Part shown: piece after piece, positions 8,835 through 17,427 of the stretch | How positions within the stretch are numbered: the first letter of the stretch is position 1 | Layout: the number at the start of each line of letters is the position of its first letter | DNA from: Sulfuricurvum sp. | GTDB lineage: Bacteria > Campylobacterota > Campylobacteria > Campylobacterales > Sulfurimonadaceae | Assembly: GCF_028710345.1 (NCBI RefSeq) | Contig: NZ_JAQTUH010000007.1 | Span: 62,001-126,000 of the forward strand | DNA: 64,000 bases | Reading direction: 5' to 3' | Made by a program: the position numbers and the translations under genes | Notes under the pieces: model-generated | What the model was told of the DNA's origin: nothing | What the model saw: the letters and a program-made list of their open reading frames with translations, nothing else | Databases searched by the model: none

Positions 8835-9874
8835 GCGATACCGATGTCCATGTCAAATAAATCGGATATTTCAGAACCCGTAGCGTTAATATTTTCACTT
8901 GATTGGGTGACAAAATTATCAAGATTATTACCGTAAACTTGGAGACGATGGATTCGATATCGGGTGATTCGAACCATTGCAAACGGGATATAAAGACCGA
9001 CTGTTAAAGCGATAAGCACCAGATTAGAGAGATAAATCCAAATAAGATCGCGTGCCCGTTGAGCAGAGGTAAAACGAATCTCTCCCAATTCGAGGTGATT
9101 GTAAAAGAGATTGGCTTTTCGTGCTTGGATAAAAGCGGTGAGAATAGGTATCGTTAGGTATAAGGTGGTAACTCCTCCTATTAAAAATCCTGCCATAGAA
9201 GCCATTGCTAACTCTTTGGGAATCCCCATTGCTATCATTCCATAGGCCCTGAAAGCACCAAAGCCTAAAATCCCAAAAGGGATTAACAAAAGAGCTAATG
9301 CGATGAGGTAAACACCCCAAAACGGTTTCATCGTTCCAGTATAAATCGTCGCTGTTTGACCGTAAGAATAATTTGATGCCAAATAGCGCACTTGACGGTA
9401 AGCAGTATAGGGGAGTGAAAGCCCGAGTGTAAAAATCGTTGTAATAGGTAGTAGTAGATAAACAACCGCCGCTTCTCCTACCGTACCTGAAAAATGGAGA
9501 CGTAATCCGCGATAGGCACTTTGACGAGCGGCAAAACGTAATGCCATGACGATAATCCATGGAGATGCAATACCGAGAACCAGCATCATCGATCCGGAAA
9601 TGAGTGGTGAAATATTACTGCTAATGACATAAATAATCAAAAAAGTAGCGGCAATCAAACGCCCTTTGAGAATTTGCATAGGGGTTGCTAAATAGGAGAA
9701 TGGGTTGTTATCCAATAACGTATGACTGTAAAACCACCGTTTTGTACGTACTTTTGCCCATGCAGAGTAAATTCCGAGTGTGATTAAACTAAGGGCGATA
9801 TTAACAATCCAAATTCGGAAATATTCACCGCCGTGTCCTGTAAATTCGAGAGGGTAGTTTTTGGTTGCTTTCAT
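8831..9874 (-). CDS. DUF898 (YjgN-like) polytopic membrane protein
   Basis: A 347-residue integral membrane protein. The opening LEFTGHGGEYFRIWIVNIALSLITLGIYSAWAKVRTKRWFYSHT is the hallmark of the DUF898/YjgN family, and the repeat of the same theme near residue 260 (GLYIPFAMVRITRYRIHRL) shows the internal duplication known for it. About eight membrane segments are visible. The biochemical role is unknown. It is the first gene of a tight set: DUF898, M48 peptidase, then the HlyD/ABC exporter, all on the minus strand. The AT-rich region 9875-9949 upstream should hold its promoter. Confidence 0.85.
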   Translation of the reverse strand: MKATKNYPLEFTGHGGEYFRIWIVNIALSLITLGIYSAWAKVRTKRWFYSHTLLDNNPFSYLATPMQILKGRLIAATFLIIYVISSNISPLISGSMMLVLGIASPWIIVMALRFAARQSAYRGLRLHFSGTVGEAAVVYLLLPITTIFTLGLSLPYTAYRQVRYLASNYSYGQTATIYTGTMKPFWGVYLIALALLLIPFGILGFGAFRAYGMIAMGIPKELAMASMAGFLIGGVTTLYLTIPILTAFIQARKANLFYNHLELGEIRFTSAQRARDLIWIYLSNLVLIALTVGLYIPFAMVRITRYRIHRLQVYGNNLDNFVTQSSENINATGSEISDLFDMDIGIA

Positions 9875-9949
9875 GCAGATACTTTCAAGGTAAAGATGGT
9901 GTTATTTATTAAACAAAATAACATATAGAACGTTAGTATATAGAAAAAT

Positions 9950-9969
9950 ATCATATTTTGCAATATGAT
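9950..9969 (-). terminator. Possible intrinsic terminator
   Basis: Inverted repeat ATCATATT/AATATGAT with a 4-nt loop, followed on the minus strand by ATTTTTCTAT. It sits just after the frameshifted gene at 9990-10707. The stem is AT-only and weak, so it could also be incidental. Confidence 0.4.
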
Positions 9970-9989
9970 TATACAAACGAGGGATCGTG

Positions 9990-10707
9990 CTAGTCTAGCT
10001 TGGATGATGGGTTATCAGAAGTTAGTAATCCATATTTTGAAAAATATTGTTCCATCATTTCATCCCCCTGAACCTCTCGCTGTAAAAGCCTTAAACGTTG
10101 AAAATTTTTATCATCACCGTCATACGAGACATCTGTATAACCTCTTGGAAAGCCTGCTGCCTCTTCAATATCTTCAATCGACCATCCGAGTAGCGCCAAG
10201 CCTTTTTCTGTAAAAATGGCTCTTGGATCAACGTATACCCAATAATCTCTATAACACTGTTCAATCACTTTCAGTATTTCTAGAAAATACTCTTCAGCTA
10301 ATCTCGTAACCTCACCCAGAGGTGCATCTTTGAGATCTTCGATATCGACGAAATACGATAGATGCTTAATCTTTCCATCCCTAATCATACCTGTATGACT
10401 GACTGGCACCGTACCCACTTTTTGCATATGGTTTCGGAGGCTTACAAAATACTTCGCTAGCTTATTTTTTTAGGTTTTCCTGATGGGGAATATACCATGT
10501 ATCAAAGTTTGGATACTTAGACATAACAGCTTGCAAAGAGAAGGTGATACTTCGTGCTGCGGATGTGAATGCACTGAGAATATATGAAAACTCATCATAG
10601 TTACCTTGTACCTCTTGAAGTTTCTTAAGAAAGTAGTCGGCTTCGCCAACCTTCGCTGCAACAATATAAAATCCTTTTGATGGAAATTGAAATTTTTTAA
10701 CGGCCAC
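9990..10707 (-). pseudogene. Frameshifted gene of unknown function (two ORFs that join)
   Basis: The 81-residue reading frame starting at 10707 (MAVKKFQFPSKGFYIVAAKV) ends at a TAA right after a run of seven A residues (minus strand, 10465-10471). If one A is removed, translation continues without a stop as ...HQENLKNKLAKYFVSLRNHMQK into the frame of the 145-residue ORF at 9990-10427. A single protein of about 239 residues therefore seems to have been interrupted. It is mostly helical and has no motif I recognise. The cause could be a real mutation, a sequencing or assembly slip in the homopolymer, or recoding by +1 slippage. The gene lies immediately downstream of the repeat copy at 10728-10880. 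Confidence 0.7.
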
Positions 10708-10727
10708 TTCTCGCTCCTTGCGTCTGT

Positions 10728-10880
10728 TAACTATTTATTCATACCAAAAATCTACCATTTTGCTAGAAATTTATTAGATAATCGAACATTCAAACTGACA
10801 TATTTTCAAATATTTTACTCTATTCCTCTTAAAAGGATTTCCGCAACGCTCTAACTGCAGGCTCAATCTCCTCCATCTTA
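10728..10880 (-). repeat. Diverged direct repeat, copy A (PdxR 3' end plus downstream DNA)
   Basis: This stretch aligns with 17428-17640. Matching blocks include TAACTATTTATTCATACC against TAACTATTTTTTCATACC, TAGAAATTTATTAGATAATC against TAGAAATTTACAAGATAATC, and GCAGGCTCAATCTCCTCC shared exactly. Copy B has about 55 extra bases in the middle. Similarity stops abruptly at the TAACTAT end, where the two copies lead into different minus-strand genes. Confidence 0.75.
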
Positions 10881-11290
10881 AACCCCCAAAATCACATCCT
10901 TATCGCGTCCCATTCTCCCCCTGAATACTCTTTTGCTGCGTAGAGTTTGATCCCCGCTTCTTCGGCATATTTACGTAAGTGATCGTAATCGATTTCGGAA
11001 GAAGGGCGGATATTGATCGAGAGACCTCCCCCTTCGCTGAGTATGAGTATCGAATCACCTAAGTATTTGATGAGGCTTTGTTTCATCAGGTCGTGTTTCT
11101 TACGGTTTAGGTTTCGCACCCGTAGCAGATGACGTTCCCAATGCCTCTCACGCATGAACAGCTTCAACGTCTTTTGGGTCATGAGGCTGACACGGGAAAA
11201 AGTGCCGTGAAAGGAGCGGTATCGATCCATCAGATGACGAGGCAGTACGATATATCCGACACGCAAAGTAGGGCTAAAAGTGCCTGACAC
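10829..11290 (-). pseudogene. 3' remnant of a PdxR/MocR-type regulator (aminotransferase domain)
   Basis: The translation SGTFSPTLRVGYIVLPRHLMDRY corresponds to the segment after the PLP-binding lysine of MocR/PdxR proteins (GntR-type DNA-binding domain fused to an aminotransferase fold); the expected FSKTL is FSPTL here, so the lysine is missing. The reading frame continues through EGGGLSINIRPSSEIDY to GGEWDAIRM, then meets an in-frame TGA at 10892, after which the same frame reads FWGFKMEEIEPAVRALRKSF to a TAA at 10829. The N-terminal two thirds are absent. It is a decayed gene fragment. The same tail occurs at 17556-17632. Confidence 0.75.
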
Positions 11291-11409
11291 CTTTATTATA
11301 TTTTTTAGTAATCAAAATTGAATTTAATGTATACTACTGAATGTGTCATTCTGTGTATTAAGTAATATGGGTAAAAATTTTAAATAGTAAATTGATAGGG
11401 CAATGACAA

Positions 11410-13158
11410 ATGCAAAGTAAAATTGATTTTACAAAACAATTGCAAGTTGAAAATGATCTTCGTTATGAACGTGGGTTTACCCAGAATATTTTAGATACGG
11501 TTGAAGCTATTATTGTTGCTATAGAACCAAACGGTAAGATTATCCTTATCAACCGAAAAGGGTGTGAATTATTGGGATACAGTGAAATTGAATTAATCGC
11601 TCAAGATTGGTTTGAGATGTGTTTACCTCCAACTATTGATAAAAATTTCATTCGTCAACTTTTTCGAAAAACATTATCCGGTGATTTAGAAGAGTCTAAG
11701 TATGCTGAAAACTTGGTTATCACACGTTCAGGAGAGGAACGTTTGATTGCTTGGCATAACAGTACAATGCGAGATGTTGAGGGAAATATTATCGCCAGCC
11801 TCTCTGCTGGAGAGGATATTACGGAACGTAAAAAAGCAGAAACGGCACTTGAACATGAACGAGGATTTTTAAAAACATTGATTCAAACAATCCCAGATCT
11901 GATTTGGCTTAAAAATGTAGGTGGCGTTTATCTTAGCTGTAATCCACGTTTTGAGGATTTTTTTGGTGCCAAAGAGGCAGAGATTGTTGGGAAAACCGAT
12001 TATGATTTTGTTGATAAAGAATTAGCCGACTTTTTCCGTGAACATGATCGTATCGCGATGGAGAAACAAGCCCCGTCGATGAATGAAGAGTGGGTGCCAT
12101 TTAGCAATGATGGTCATAGGGAATTACTGGAGACAACTAAAACGCCGATGCTCGATTCAAAGGGAGAATTATTAGGGATTTTAGGAATCGGTCATAATAT
12201 CACTGAACGTAGATCAGCAGAGGAACGGCTTGAGTTGTTTGCCAATGTTTTTACTCATGCACGTGAGGGGATATTGATAACGAATAAAGAGTGTAATATT
12301 CTCGAAGTCAATGATGCGTTTACACGGATTACAGGATACAGCTACGAAGAAGTTAAAGGGTGTAACCCTAGTATTTTGAAGTCAGGTCGGCAAAACAAAG
12401 AATTTTATAGTTCATTGTGGGATAATCTAACTCAAAAAGGACATTGGCGCGGAGAGATATGGAATCGTCGTAAAAATGGTGAGATTTACGCTGAGATGCA
12501 AACCATTAGTGTCGTTCTTGATCCTCATGGGGAAATTCAGCAATATGTGGCGTTGTTTTCGGATATCACTAATCTTAAAGAGAATGAAGAACGGTTAGAG
12601 CGTATAGCCCATTATGATATATTGACAGGGTTACCAAATCGTTTGTTATTGGCGGATCGTTTGCAACAAGCCATGCTACATGTTCATCGGCGTAAAGAGC
12701 AGTTGGCGGTCGTTTATCTGGATTTAGACGGTTTCAAAGATATCAATGATCGTTATGGGCATGGTGTCGGAGATCAATTTCTGATAGCGATATCGGCTAA
12801 TTTGAAACATGCATTGCGCGAAGGAGATACAATCTCTCGCATCGGTGGAGATGAATTTGTAGCGCTCTTATTAGATGTCAAAAACTGGGAGTCCAGTATC
12901 ATAATGTTAGAGCGTTTGTTGGATGCGGCATCAAAGCCTATTGTATTGGGAGATGAGATACTAAAAGTAACTGCAAGTTTGGGTGTGACTTTTTATACGA
13001 GGAAGGATAACATTGATGCCGATTTGTTATTACGTCATGCAGACGAGGCAATGTATCAGGCTAAACAATCAGGCAAAAATCAATATCAAATTTACCGACA
13101 AAAAGTAAATCACTCATCTTCGTATGATGTAGTAAATCATGTTCCGGTTGAGAATTAA
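11410..13158 (+). CDS. Diguanylate cyclase with three PAS domains
   Basis: A 582-residue soluble protein with three PAS domains (about residues 20-145, 155-275 and 280-400), each ending in a PAC-type DITERKKAE/NITERRSAE/DITNLKENE linker, and a C-terminal GGDEF domain. The active-site loop is intact (RIGGDEF, near residues 476-482), and RxxD (REGD) five residues before it matches the product-inhibition I-site, so c-di-GMP synthesis with feedback is expected. There is no EAL domain and no membrane segment; the PAS domains would sense a cytoplasmic ligand or redox state. The ATG at 11410 is kept, but no strong Shine-Dalgarno is visible. It directly precedes the ODP-kinase-HD-GYP operon, which would degrade the same messenger. 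Confidence 0.9.
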   Translation: MQSKIDFTKQLQVENDLRYERGFTQNILDTVEAIIVAIEPNGKIILINRKGCELLGYSEIELIAQDWFEMCLPPTIDKNFIRQLFRKTLSGDLEESKYAENLVITRSGEERLIAWHNSTMRDVEGNIIASLSAGEDITERKKAETALEHERGFLKTLIQTIPDLIWLKNVGGVYLSCNPRFEDFFGAKEAEIVGKTDYDFVDKELADFFREHDRIAMEKQAPSMNEEWVPFSNDGHRELLETTKTPMLDSKGELLGILGIGHNITERRSAEERLELFANVFTHAREGILITNKECNILEVNDAFTRITGYSYEEVKGCNPSILKSGRQNKEFYSSLWDNLTQKGHWRGEIWNRRKNGEIYAEMQTISVVLDPHGEIQQYVALFSDITNLKENEERLERIAHYDILTGLPNRLLLADRLQQAMLHVHRRKEQLAVVYLDLDGFKDINDRYGHGVGDQFLIAISANLKHALREGDTISRIGGDEFVALLLDVKNWESSIIMLERLLDAASKPIVLGDEILKVTASLGVTFYTRKDNIDADLLLRHADEAMYQAKQSGKNQYQIYRQKVNHSSSYDVVNHVPVEN

Positions 13159-13262
13159 TGGAAAATATTTTCATTGCTATGCATTTAATTTAATGAAATT
13201 TGTTATACTACCTATTTAGTGCCTTCATTTGTTTCGAACATAATCTCAAAAAAAGGACGGTT

Positions 13263-14042
13263 ATGGAAAATTTATTGTCAGAACTTAGTATTGGTGGGGT
13301 ATCAACTCCCCCTATCAAGCTTTTTGAAAATGGTGATCATTCGATCTGGTGGGTAGGGATAAATGAGAATACGGCATTTAGGAGCAATGTATACCTCATA
13401 AAAGATGGTGATGAAGCGGTACTGGTCGATCCTGGGCATCGAGCTTACTATGAGTCAGTCAAGGATGCTGTATCCAAGATTATAGACCCTAAAAATGTAA
13501 AAGCCCTTGTCCTATGTCATCAAGATCCCGATGTGTGTGCGGCAATGGTTGATTGGTTAGATTTTAATCCCTCAATCAGAATTATATCTACCCCCAGAAC
13601 GCACGTACTTCTTCCCTATTATGGTAAAGGGGATTATGAGAGGTTTGATGCTTCAGATGATACGGAGTTTGCGTTTGGTGAGAGTGTTCTGAAATTTATA
13701 GAGTGCCCATTTATGCATTTTCCAGGAGCTTTTGCCACGTATGATCCGCTAAGCGGCTTTTTGCTCTCCGGAGATGTGTGGGCGGCTATCGATTCGGATT
13801 GGAAGCTGGTAACGGATGATTTTGAAGGGCATATTTCGGGGCTGGATATTTTTCATAAAGATTATATCGCTTCCAATATAGCGTGCAGGGGATTTGTGGA
13901 AAAACTCCAAAACGTCTCAATCGAAGCGATACTTCCGCAACACGGCTCCATCATCTCTAAACCTGATGTTCCTGCTGCTATCGAGTATCTGGAAAATCTA
14001 AATTGTGGACTGGATATTTTGTATCCGCATTTGGGGATTTAA
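13263..14042 (+). CDS. ODP-like metallo-beta-lactamase-fold diiron protein (putative oxygen sensor)
   Basis: A 259-residue MBL-fold protein of the flavodiiron-like type without a flavodoxin domain. The diiron ligand set is visible: His86-x-Asp88-x-Asp90 (CHQDPDV), His152 (FMHFPGAF), Asp171 (LLSGDVW) and His227 (LPQHGS). Family members called ODP bind oxygen at the diiron site and act as sensors in chemotaxis or kinase systems. The ATG at 13263 has AAGGA about 6 nt upstream; a longer TTG-started frame from 13200 lacks support. The stop is immediately followed by the histidine kinase gene at 14043, and that kinase has no sensor domain, so the ODP is a natural candidate for the input module. A hydrolase role cannot be excluded from sequence alone. 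Confidence 0.82.
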   Translation: MENLLSELSIGGVSTPPIKLFENGDHSIWWVGINENTAFRSNVYLIKDGDEAVLVDPGHRAYYESVKDAVSKIIDPKNVKALVLCHQDPDVCAAMVDWLDFNPSIRIISTPRTHVLLPYYGKGDYERFDASDDTEFAFGESVLKFIECPFMHFPGAFATYDPLSGFLLSGDVWAAIDSDWKLVTDDFEGHISGLDIFHKDYIASNIACRGFVEKLQNVSIEAILPQHGSIISKPDVPAAIEYLENLNCGLDILYPHLGI

Positions 14043-14951
14043 ATGTCTGATGATGTCATTGAGCTTCAACGACAAGTCACTATCTTAAAACAGGCGGTAG
14101 ATCAGAGTCAGCGCATCCATAAAAGTTATGATAATGCCCTTTTGCTCATCAAGCAAAAGGATAAAGAACTCAAAGAGAGTTATGCCAAACTCCAAGAGAT
14201 GCAAGAAGAGATAATCCAAAGAGAAAAAATGGCCTCTTTGGGTTCGCTTGTCGCAGGTGTAGCCCATGAAGTCAACACTCCGTTGGGTGTCTCTATCACC
14301 TCTGCATCGATGATTCAGGAGAGTTGCAACAAAATTAGACGCTCTTTTGAGTCTGAAGAATTAACAGAAGAAGATTTAAAAGAGTTTTTGGATGGATCAA
14401 TCGACGCGTGTAGTTTGTTGTTGCAAAATTTGGAAAATGCCGCACGGCTTATCCGAGGGTTCAAGCAAATATCGGTGGATGAGACGAGCGATCAAAAACG
14501 AGAATTCGATGTTAAACAATATTTGGAAGAGATTATCCGAACTCTCAAGCCACAGCTCAAAAAAAGTGTCGCTACCGTAGAGTTAGAGTGTCCTGAAAAT
14601 ATTATCGTGAACAGCTATGCCGGCTCTTTTGCGCAAATCTTTTCTAACCTTATCCAAAATTCACTTTTGCATGCGTTTGAGGGGAAAGATAGTGGTAAAA
14701 TAGTGATTAAAGTGATCGATAAAGGGGATCGTTTAGATATTGAATATATCGATGATGGTATCGGTATCGATGAGAGTGTAAAAGATAAAGTTTTTGAACC
14801 GTTTGTAACGACCAAAAGGGCGCGAGGTGGTAGTGGTTTGGGGCTGAGTATTGTCTATAACCTTATCAGCAGTTCATTTGGCGGTTCGGTGAAGGTAGAG
14901 AGTGAAAAAGGGTGCGGTGTGCACTTTTATATTACCTTATTAAAGAGTTAA
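14043..14951 (+). CDS. Soluble histidine kinase
   Basis: A 302-residue kinase with an N-terminal coiled coil (residues 5-60), a dimerisation/phosphoacceptor helix MASLGSLVAGVAHEVNTPLG with His75, and a HATPase_c domain with N box NLIQNSLLHAF, G1 box DDGIGID, F box FEPFVTTK and G2 box GGSGLGLSIV. There is no membrane segment and no PAS, GAF or other input domain, so signal input must come from a partner; the adjacent ODP-like protein fits. The downstream response regulator starts 2 bp after the stop. The ATG sits one base after the preceding stop, showing tight coupling in one operon. Confidence 0.9.
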   Translation: MSDDVIELQRQVTILKQAVDQSQRIHKSYDNALLLIKQKDKELKESYAKLQEMQEEIIQREKMASLGSLVAGVAHEVNTPLGVSITSASMIQESCNKIRRSFESEELTEEDLKEFLDGSIDACSLLLQNLENAARLIRGFKQISVDETSDQKREFDVKQYLEEIIRTLKPQLKKSVATVELECPENIIVNSYAGSFAQIFSNLIQNSLLHAFEGKDSGKIVIKVIDKGDRLDIEYIDDGIGIDESVKDKVFEPFVTTKRARGGSGLGLSIVYNLISSSFGGSVKVESEKGCGVHFYITLLKS

Positions 14952-14953
14952 TC

Positions 14954-16450
14954 ATGGGATTTTTAAAAAAACGGGATGTTACGGATGAAAAACAAATATT
15001 AGGTACGTGGAAAGTGCTTATCGTAGATGATGAAGCCGCTATCCATGATGTGACAAAGCTTGCACTCAAAGGGTTCGAATTCGCCCAAAAAGAGATCGAA
15101 TTTTTGCAAGCGATGAGTGCACAAGAGGCAAAAGAGATATTACGAAATCACAATGATATTGCTTTGATTTTACTAGATGTGGTTATGGAGAGTGATGATG
15201 CGGGGCTTGAGCTCGTCACCTTTATCCGACAAGAGATTAACAACAATATCATCCGAATTATTTTGCGTACCGGTCAACCGGGACAAGCTCCTGAGAAGTA
15301 TGTCATCGATCACTTTGATATCAATGATTACAAAGAAAAAACAGAGCTTACCCAAACCAAACTTTATACCTGTGTTCGAACAGGGATTCAAGATTATGTT
15401 AGATTGACCGAACTACAAGCACAAAAAGAGGCTCTTTCGTACTTGGCAAAATCGGCAGTCAATATTTTTACCATCGATTCGTTTGAAAACTTTTTTAACC
15501 ATACCTTAGAAGTATTGACAAAATTTATCTCGCTTGTCGATAACTCCAATACGATGCTCTCGGATGCGTTTGCAGTGTTTCCCGTGGATGATCTGGGGGG
15601 ATATAAAGTGTGTATCAACTGCGGCAAATATTGTTCAGCAGGAGAGAAACATAATATAGAGCCAGTTATCAAAGAGGTATTAGAGAGAATCAAAGAAGAT
15701 AATAAACTCTTTTTTTTGGATAAAGAGAGATTTGTAATACCGATCAAAGATGCTGAGGGGACGATGGCTATCGTTTTTGCTTTTGGAGATTTCAGATTGA
15801 ACGGTTATTTCGTCGATTTATTGGGGTTGATGGCGCTTCAGATTAGCATATCCTTTAAAAATATTGACCTCTATGATATTCTCTCAAAAGATCATACTGA
15901 GACGATCAATATTTTAGCGGTAGCCTCCGAATACAAAGATGAATCTACTGGGGAACATATCAAACGCATTGAGAATATGACGCTGCTTTTGGCATTGGAA
16001 CTAGGGTTTAGTGAAGAGGAAGCAACACGCTACAGTAGAGCAGCTATTTTGCACGATATTGGCAAGATTGCGGTTCCTGATAGTATTTTACAAAAGCCTG
16101 GAAAACTCGATGAGGAAGAGATGCGTATTATGCGTGTCCACACCGAGCGGGGTAAATCTATTTTACACAGTGATAAGCGATTTGCACTCGAAGCTGAAAT
16201 AGCACTCACCCATCACGAAAAGTATGATGGAAGCGGATATCCACATGGTATACAAGGTGAAGATATACCACTTAGTGGCAGAATGGTGTCGGTCGTGGAC
16301 GTGTATGATGCCCTAGTAAACGCGAGACCGTATAAAACTGCATGGGAAAAATCTAAGGCAATCGATTATATCAAAGAAGAAGTTGGAAAACAGTTTGATC
16401 CGCACATCGTCGAGGCATTTGTACGTTTGTACGAAAGCGGAAAAGTATGA
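14954..16450 (+). CDS. Response regulator with DUF3369 and HD-GYP domain (c-di-GMP phosphodiesterase)
   Basis: About 498 residues. The receiver domain has DDE (residues 25-27), phosphoacceptor Asp75 (ALILLDVVM) and Thr/Lys switch residues further on. A central DUF3369 segment follows (about 155-310), then an HD-GYP domain: LHDIGKIAVPDSILQKPGKL, HHEKYDGSGYP and DVYDAL. HD-GYP enzymes hydrolyse c-di-GMP. The ATG at 14954 directly follows the kinase stop. The design predicts that phosphorylation by the neighbouring kinase controls c-di-GMP breakdown, opposing the diguanylate cyclase at 11410. Its TGA overlaps the ATG of a broken NTF2-like gene (ATGA), so that gene was once the fourth member of the operon. 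Confidence 0.9.
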   Translation: MGFLKKRDVTDEKQILGTWKVLIVDDEAAIHDVTKLALKGFEFAQKEIEFLQAMSAQEAKEILRNHNDIALILLDVVMESDDAGLELVTFIRQEINNNIIRIILRTGQPGQAPEKYVIDHFDINDYKEKTELTQTKLYTCVRTGIQDYVRLTELQAQKEALSYLAKSAVNIFTIDSFENFFNHTLEVLTKFISLVDNSNTMLSDAFAVFPVDDLGGYKVCINCGKYCSAGEKHNIEPVIKEVLERIKEDNKLFFLDKERFVIPIKDAEGTMAIVFAFGDFRLNGYFVDLLGLMALQISISFKNIDLYDILSKDHTETINILAVASEYKDESTGEHIKRIENMTLLLALELGFSEEEATRYSRAAILHDIGKIAVPDSILQKPGKLDEEEMRIMRVHTERGKSILHSDKRFALEAEIALTHHEKYDGSGYPHGIQGEDIPLSGRMVSVVDVYDALVNARPYKTAWEKSKAIDYIKEEVGKQFDPHIVEAFVRLYESGKV

Positions 16451-16587
16451 TCGATACAGCATTTGCAGAGCGTTTCGCCCATGAGTGGGTCGAGGCGTGG
16501 AACAGTCATGATTTGAGTGCGGTTTTATCGTATTACAGTGATGATTTGCCTCGCTCCCAATCTCTAGCTTGGGAGCGTATATGTTAG
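16447..16587 (+). pseudogene. NTF2/SnoaL-like gene truncated by a REP element
   Basis: The frame opens MIDTAFAERFAHEWVEAWNS and continues HDLSAVLSYYSDDL, the standard N-terminus of nuclear transport factor 2-like (SnoaL) proteins, where the helix EWVEAWNSHDLxxVLxxYSDD leads into the sheet. After about 34 residues the frame enters the REP element at 16551 and ends at TAG at 16585-16587. The remaining roughly 90 residues of the fold are missing. The start overlaps the stop of the HD-GYP gene (ATGA), so this was the last gene of the ODP-kinase-regulator operon before a rearrangement. Confidence 0.75.
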
Positions 16588-16622
16588 TTTGCATTCCCAA
16601 CGAGGACGTTGGGAACGAGGGA
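16551..16622. repeat. REP/BIME pair (family 1)
   Basis: Two imperfect palindromes face each other: TCGCTCCCAATCTCTAGCTTGGGAGCG and CATTCCCAACGAGGACGTTGGGAACGAGG. CTCG stands at the outer edge of both. The same module recurs at 45399-45471, 58244-58338 and 59221-59295, beside the RAYT transposase at 59329. Here it marks the breakpoint of the NTF2-like gene. Confidence 0.85.
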
Positions 16623-16709
16623 TATTTAGCTATTGACATTTAACGCCTATCCCATATGTTATGTTATATGTTGGGAGAGAAACGAGGAGGGGGAACACCT
16701 GCCCATCTG

Positions 16710-17150
16710 TTAGGATTCATTGAAGTAATGTATAAACCTAACTTCAAATGTCCAGATTCCATTGGTGAGCCCTTTGTACCAAAAGTCATCAAATGATGAT
16801 TTTGACATATCTGCTTGACCTTTGAGATGAAAAGTTGCGGACTTGCCTTGATATTTGATTGATAGAAGCAATTTATCAATAAAGTGGTTGATATATGGGC
16901 CTTCTCGGATATCTGCAACGTCGTAATATAATCCAATGCATGGGCCTTTGAATTCATATACATCAGTTCCTTTTCGCTTTTGTTCAATCGGAAACATCAA
17001 TGAGTTGAATGTATAAATAGTAATGGCTTCACTACCCTTTAAGTGAATATTGAATGCACGTGGGGCAATGTAAACTCCATTGATATCAAAGGAAGTTTCA
17101 TCATTAATGCGTGCTGTTCCTATACCGATCTCATTGTCTTGGATTTTCAT
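16710..17150 (-). CDS. Protein of unknown function, cassette-like
   Basis: A 146-residue soluble, beta-rich protein with no signal peptide and no motif I recognise (MKIQDNEIGIGTARIND...). The ATG at 17150 has AGGAAG 5 nt upstream. The next gene upstream on the strand is the small coiled-coil gene at 17230, separated by a strong inverted repeat at 17173-17210. The two genes have little in common with their neighbours, are oriented together against the surrounding operons, and are flanked by TAAC/GTTA-type ends, which recalls integron gene cassettes. That reading is tentative. Confidence 0.65.
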   Translation of the reverse strand: MKIQDNEIGIGTARINDETSFDINGVYIAPRAFNIHLKGSEAITIYTFNSLMFPIEQKRKGTDVYEFKGPCIGLYYDVADIREGPYINHFIDKLLLSIKYQGKSATFHLKGQADMSKSSFDDFWYKGLTNGIWTFEVRFIHYFNES

Positions 17151-17172
17151 AAAACTTCCTAATGTTTAAAAT

Positions 17173-17210
17173 GATCAAGCAAAAAGCCGCCGGAGGGTTT
17201 TTGCTTGATC
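17173..17210 (-). terminator. Long inverted repeat: terminator-like or attC-like hairpin
   Basis: A perfect 13-bp inverted repeat (GATCAAGCAAAAA / TTTTTGCTTGATC) encloses a 12-nt loop. The inner part, AAAAA-CCCTCCGGCGGC-TTTTT on the minus strand, looks like a bidirectional intrinsic terminator. The wider context on the minus strand, CTAACAACTC before and ACATTAGG after the stem, also resembles an integron attC site, although the R' box has ATTAG instead of GTTAG. Confidence 0.55.
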
Positions 17211-17229
17211 TCCTTTGAGTTGTTAGCAC

Positions 17230-17406
17230 TTATTCCATTTCTCTGATTGCTTGCTTGATATCCCTTAGTGCTCGGTCTAGCTCATCTTCTGCATCGCGAA
17301 GCTTTCTTCGTGCATCGTCATCAGCATCTCGCTTAGCTCTATGAACGGAATCAAGTGCTTGTTGTATTGAACGCTTGGCTCTTTCCAGTTTTTGTACTAT
17401 TTCCAT
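17230..17406 (-). CDS. Small charged coiled-coil protein
   Basis: A 58-residue protein opening MEIVQKLERAKRSIQQALDS and ending IKQAIREME. It is almost wholly helical, with heptad-like spacing of L, I and A and dense K/R/D/E, so a coiled coil or an oligomerising helix is likely. The start ATG at 17406 has GGATGAGG just upstream. It is the gene immediately downstream of repeat copy B (17428-17640), in the same relation that the frameshifted gene at 10707 has to copy A. Function unknown. Confidence 0.65.
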   Translation of the reverse strand: MEIVQKLERAKRSIQQALDSVHRAKRDADDDARRKLRDAEDELDRALRDIKQAIREME

Positions 17407-17427
17407 ATCCTCATCCTTTTCTAATGC

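Noticed and set aside
17173-17210. A definite attC recombination site
   Set aside because: The hairpin is perfect and the flanks are suggestive, but the R' box starts with A, and a bidirectional terminator explains the stem equally well. Kept only as a possibility.
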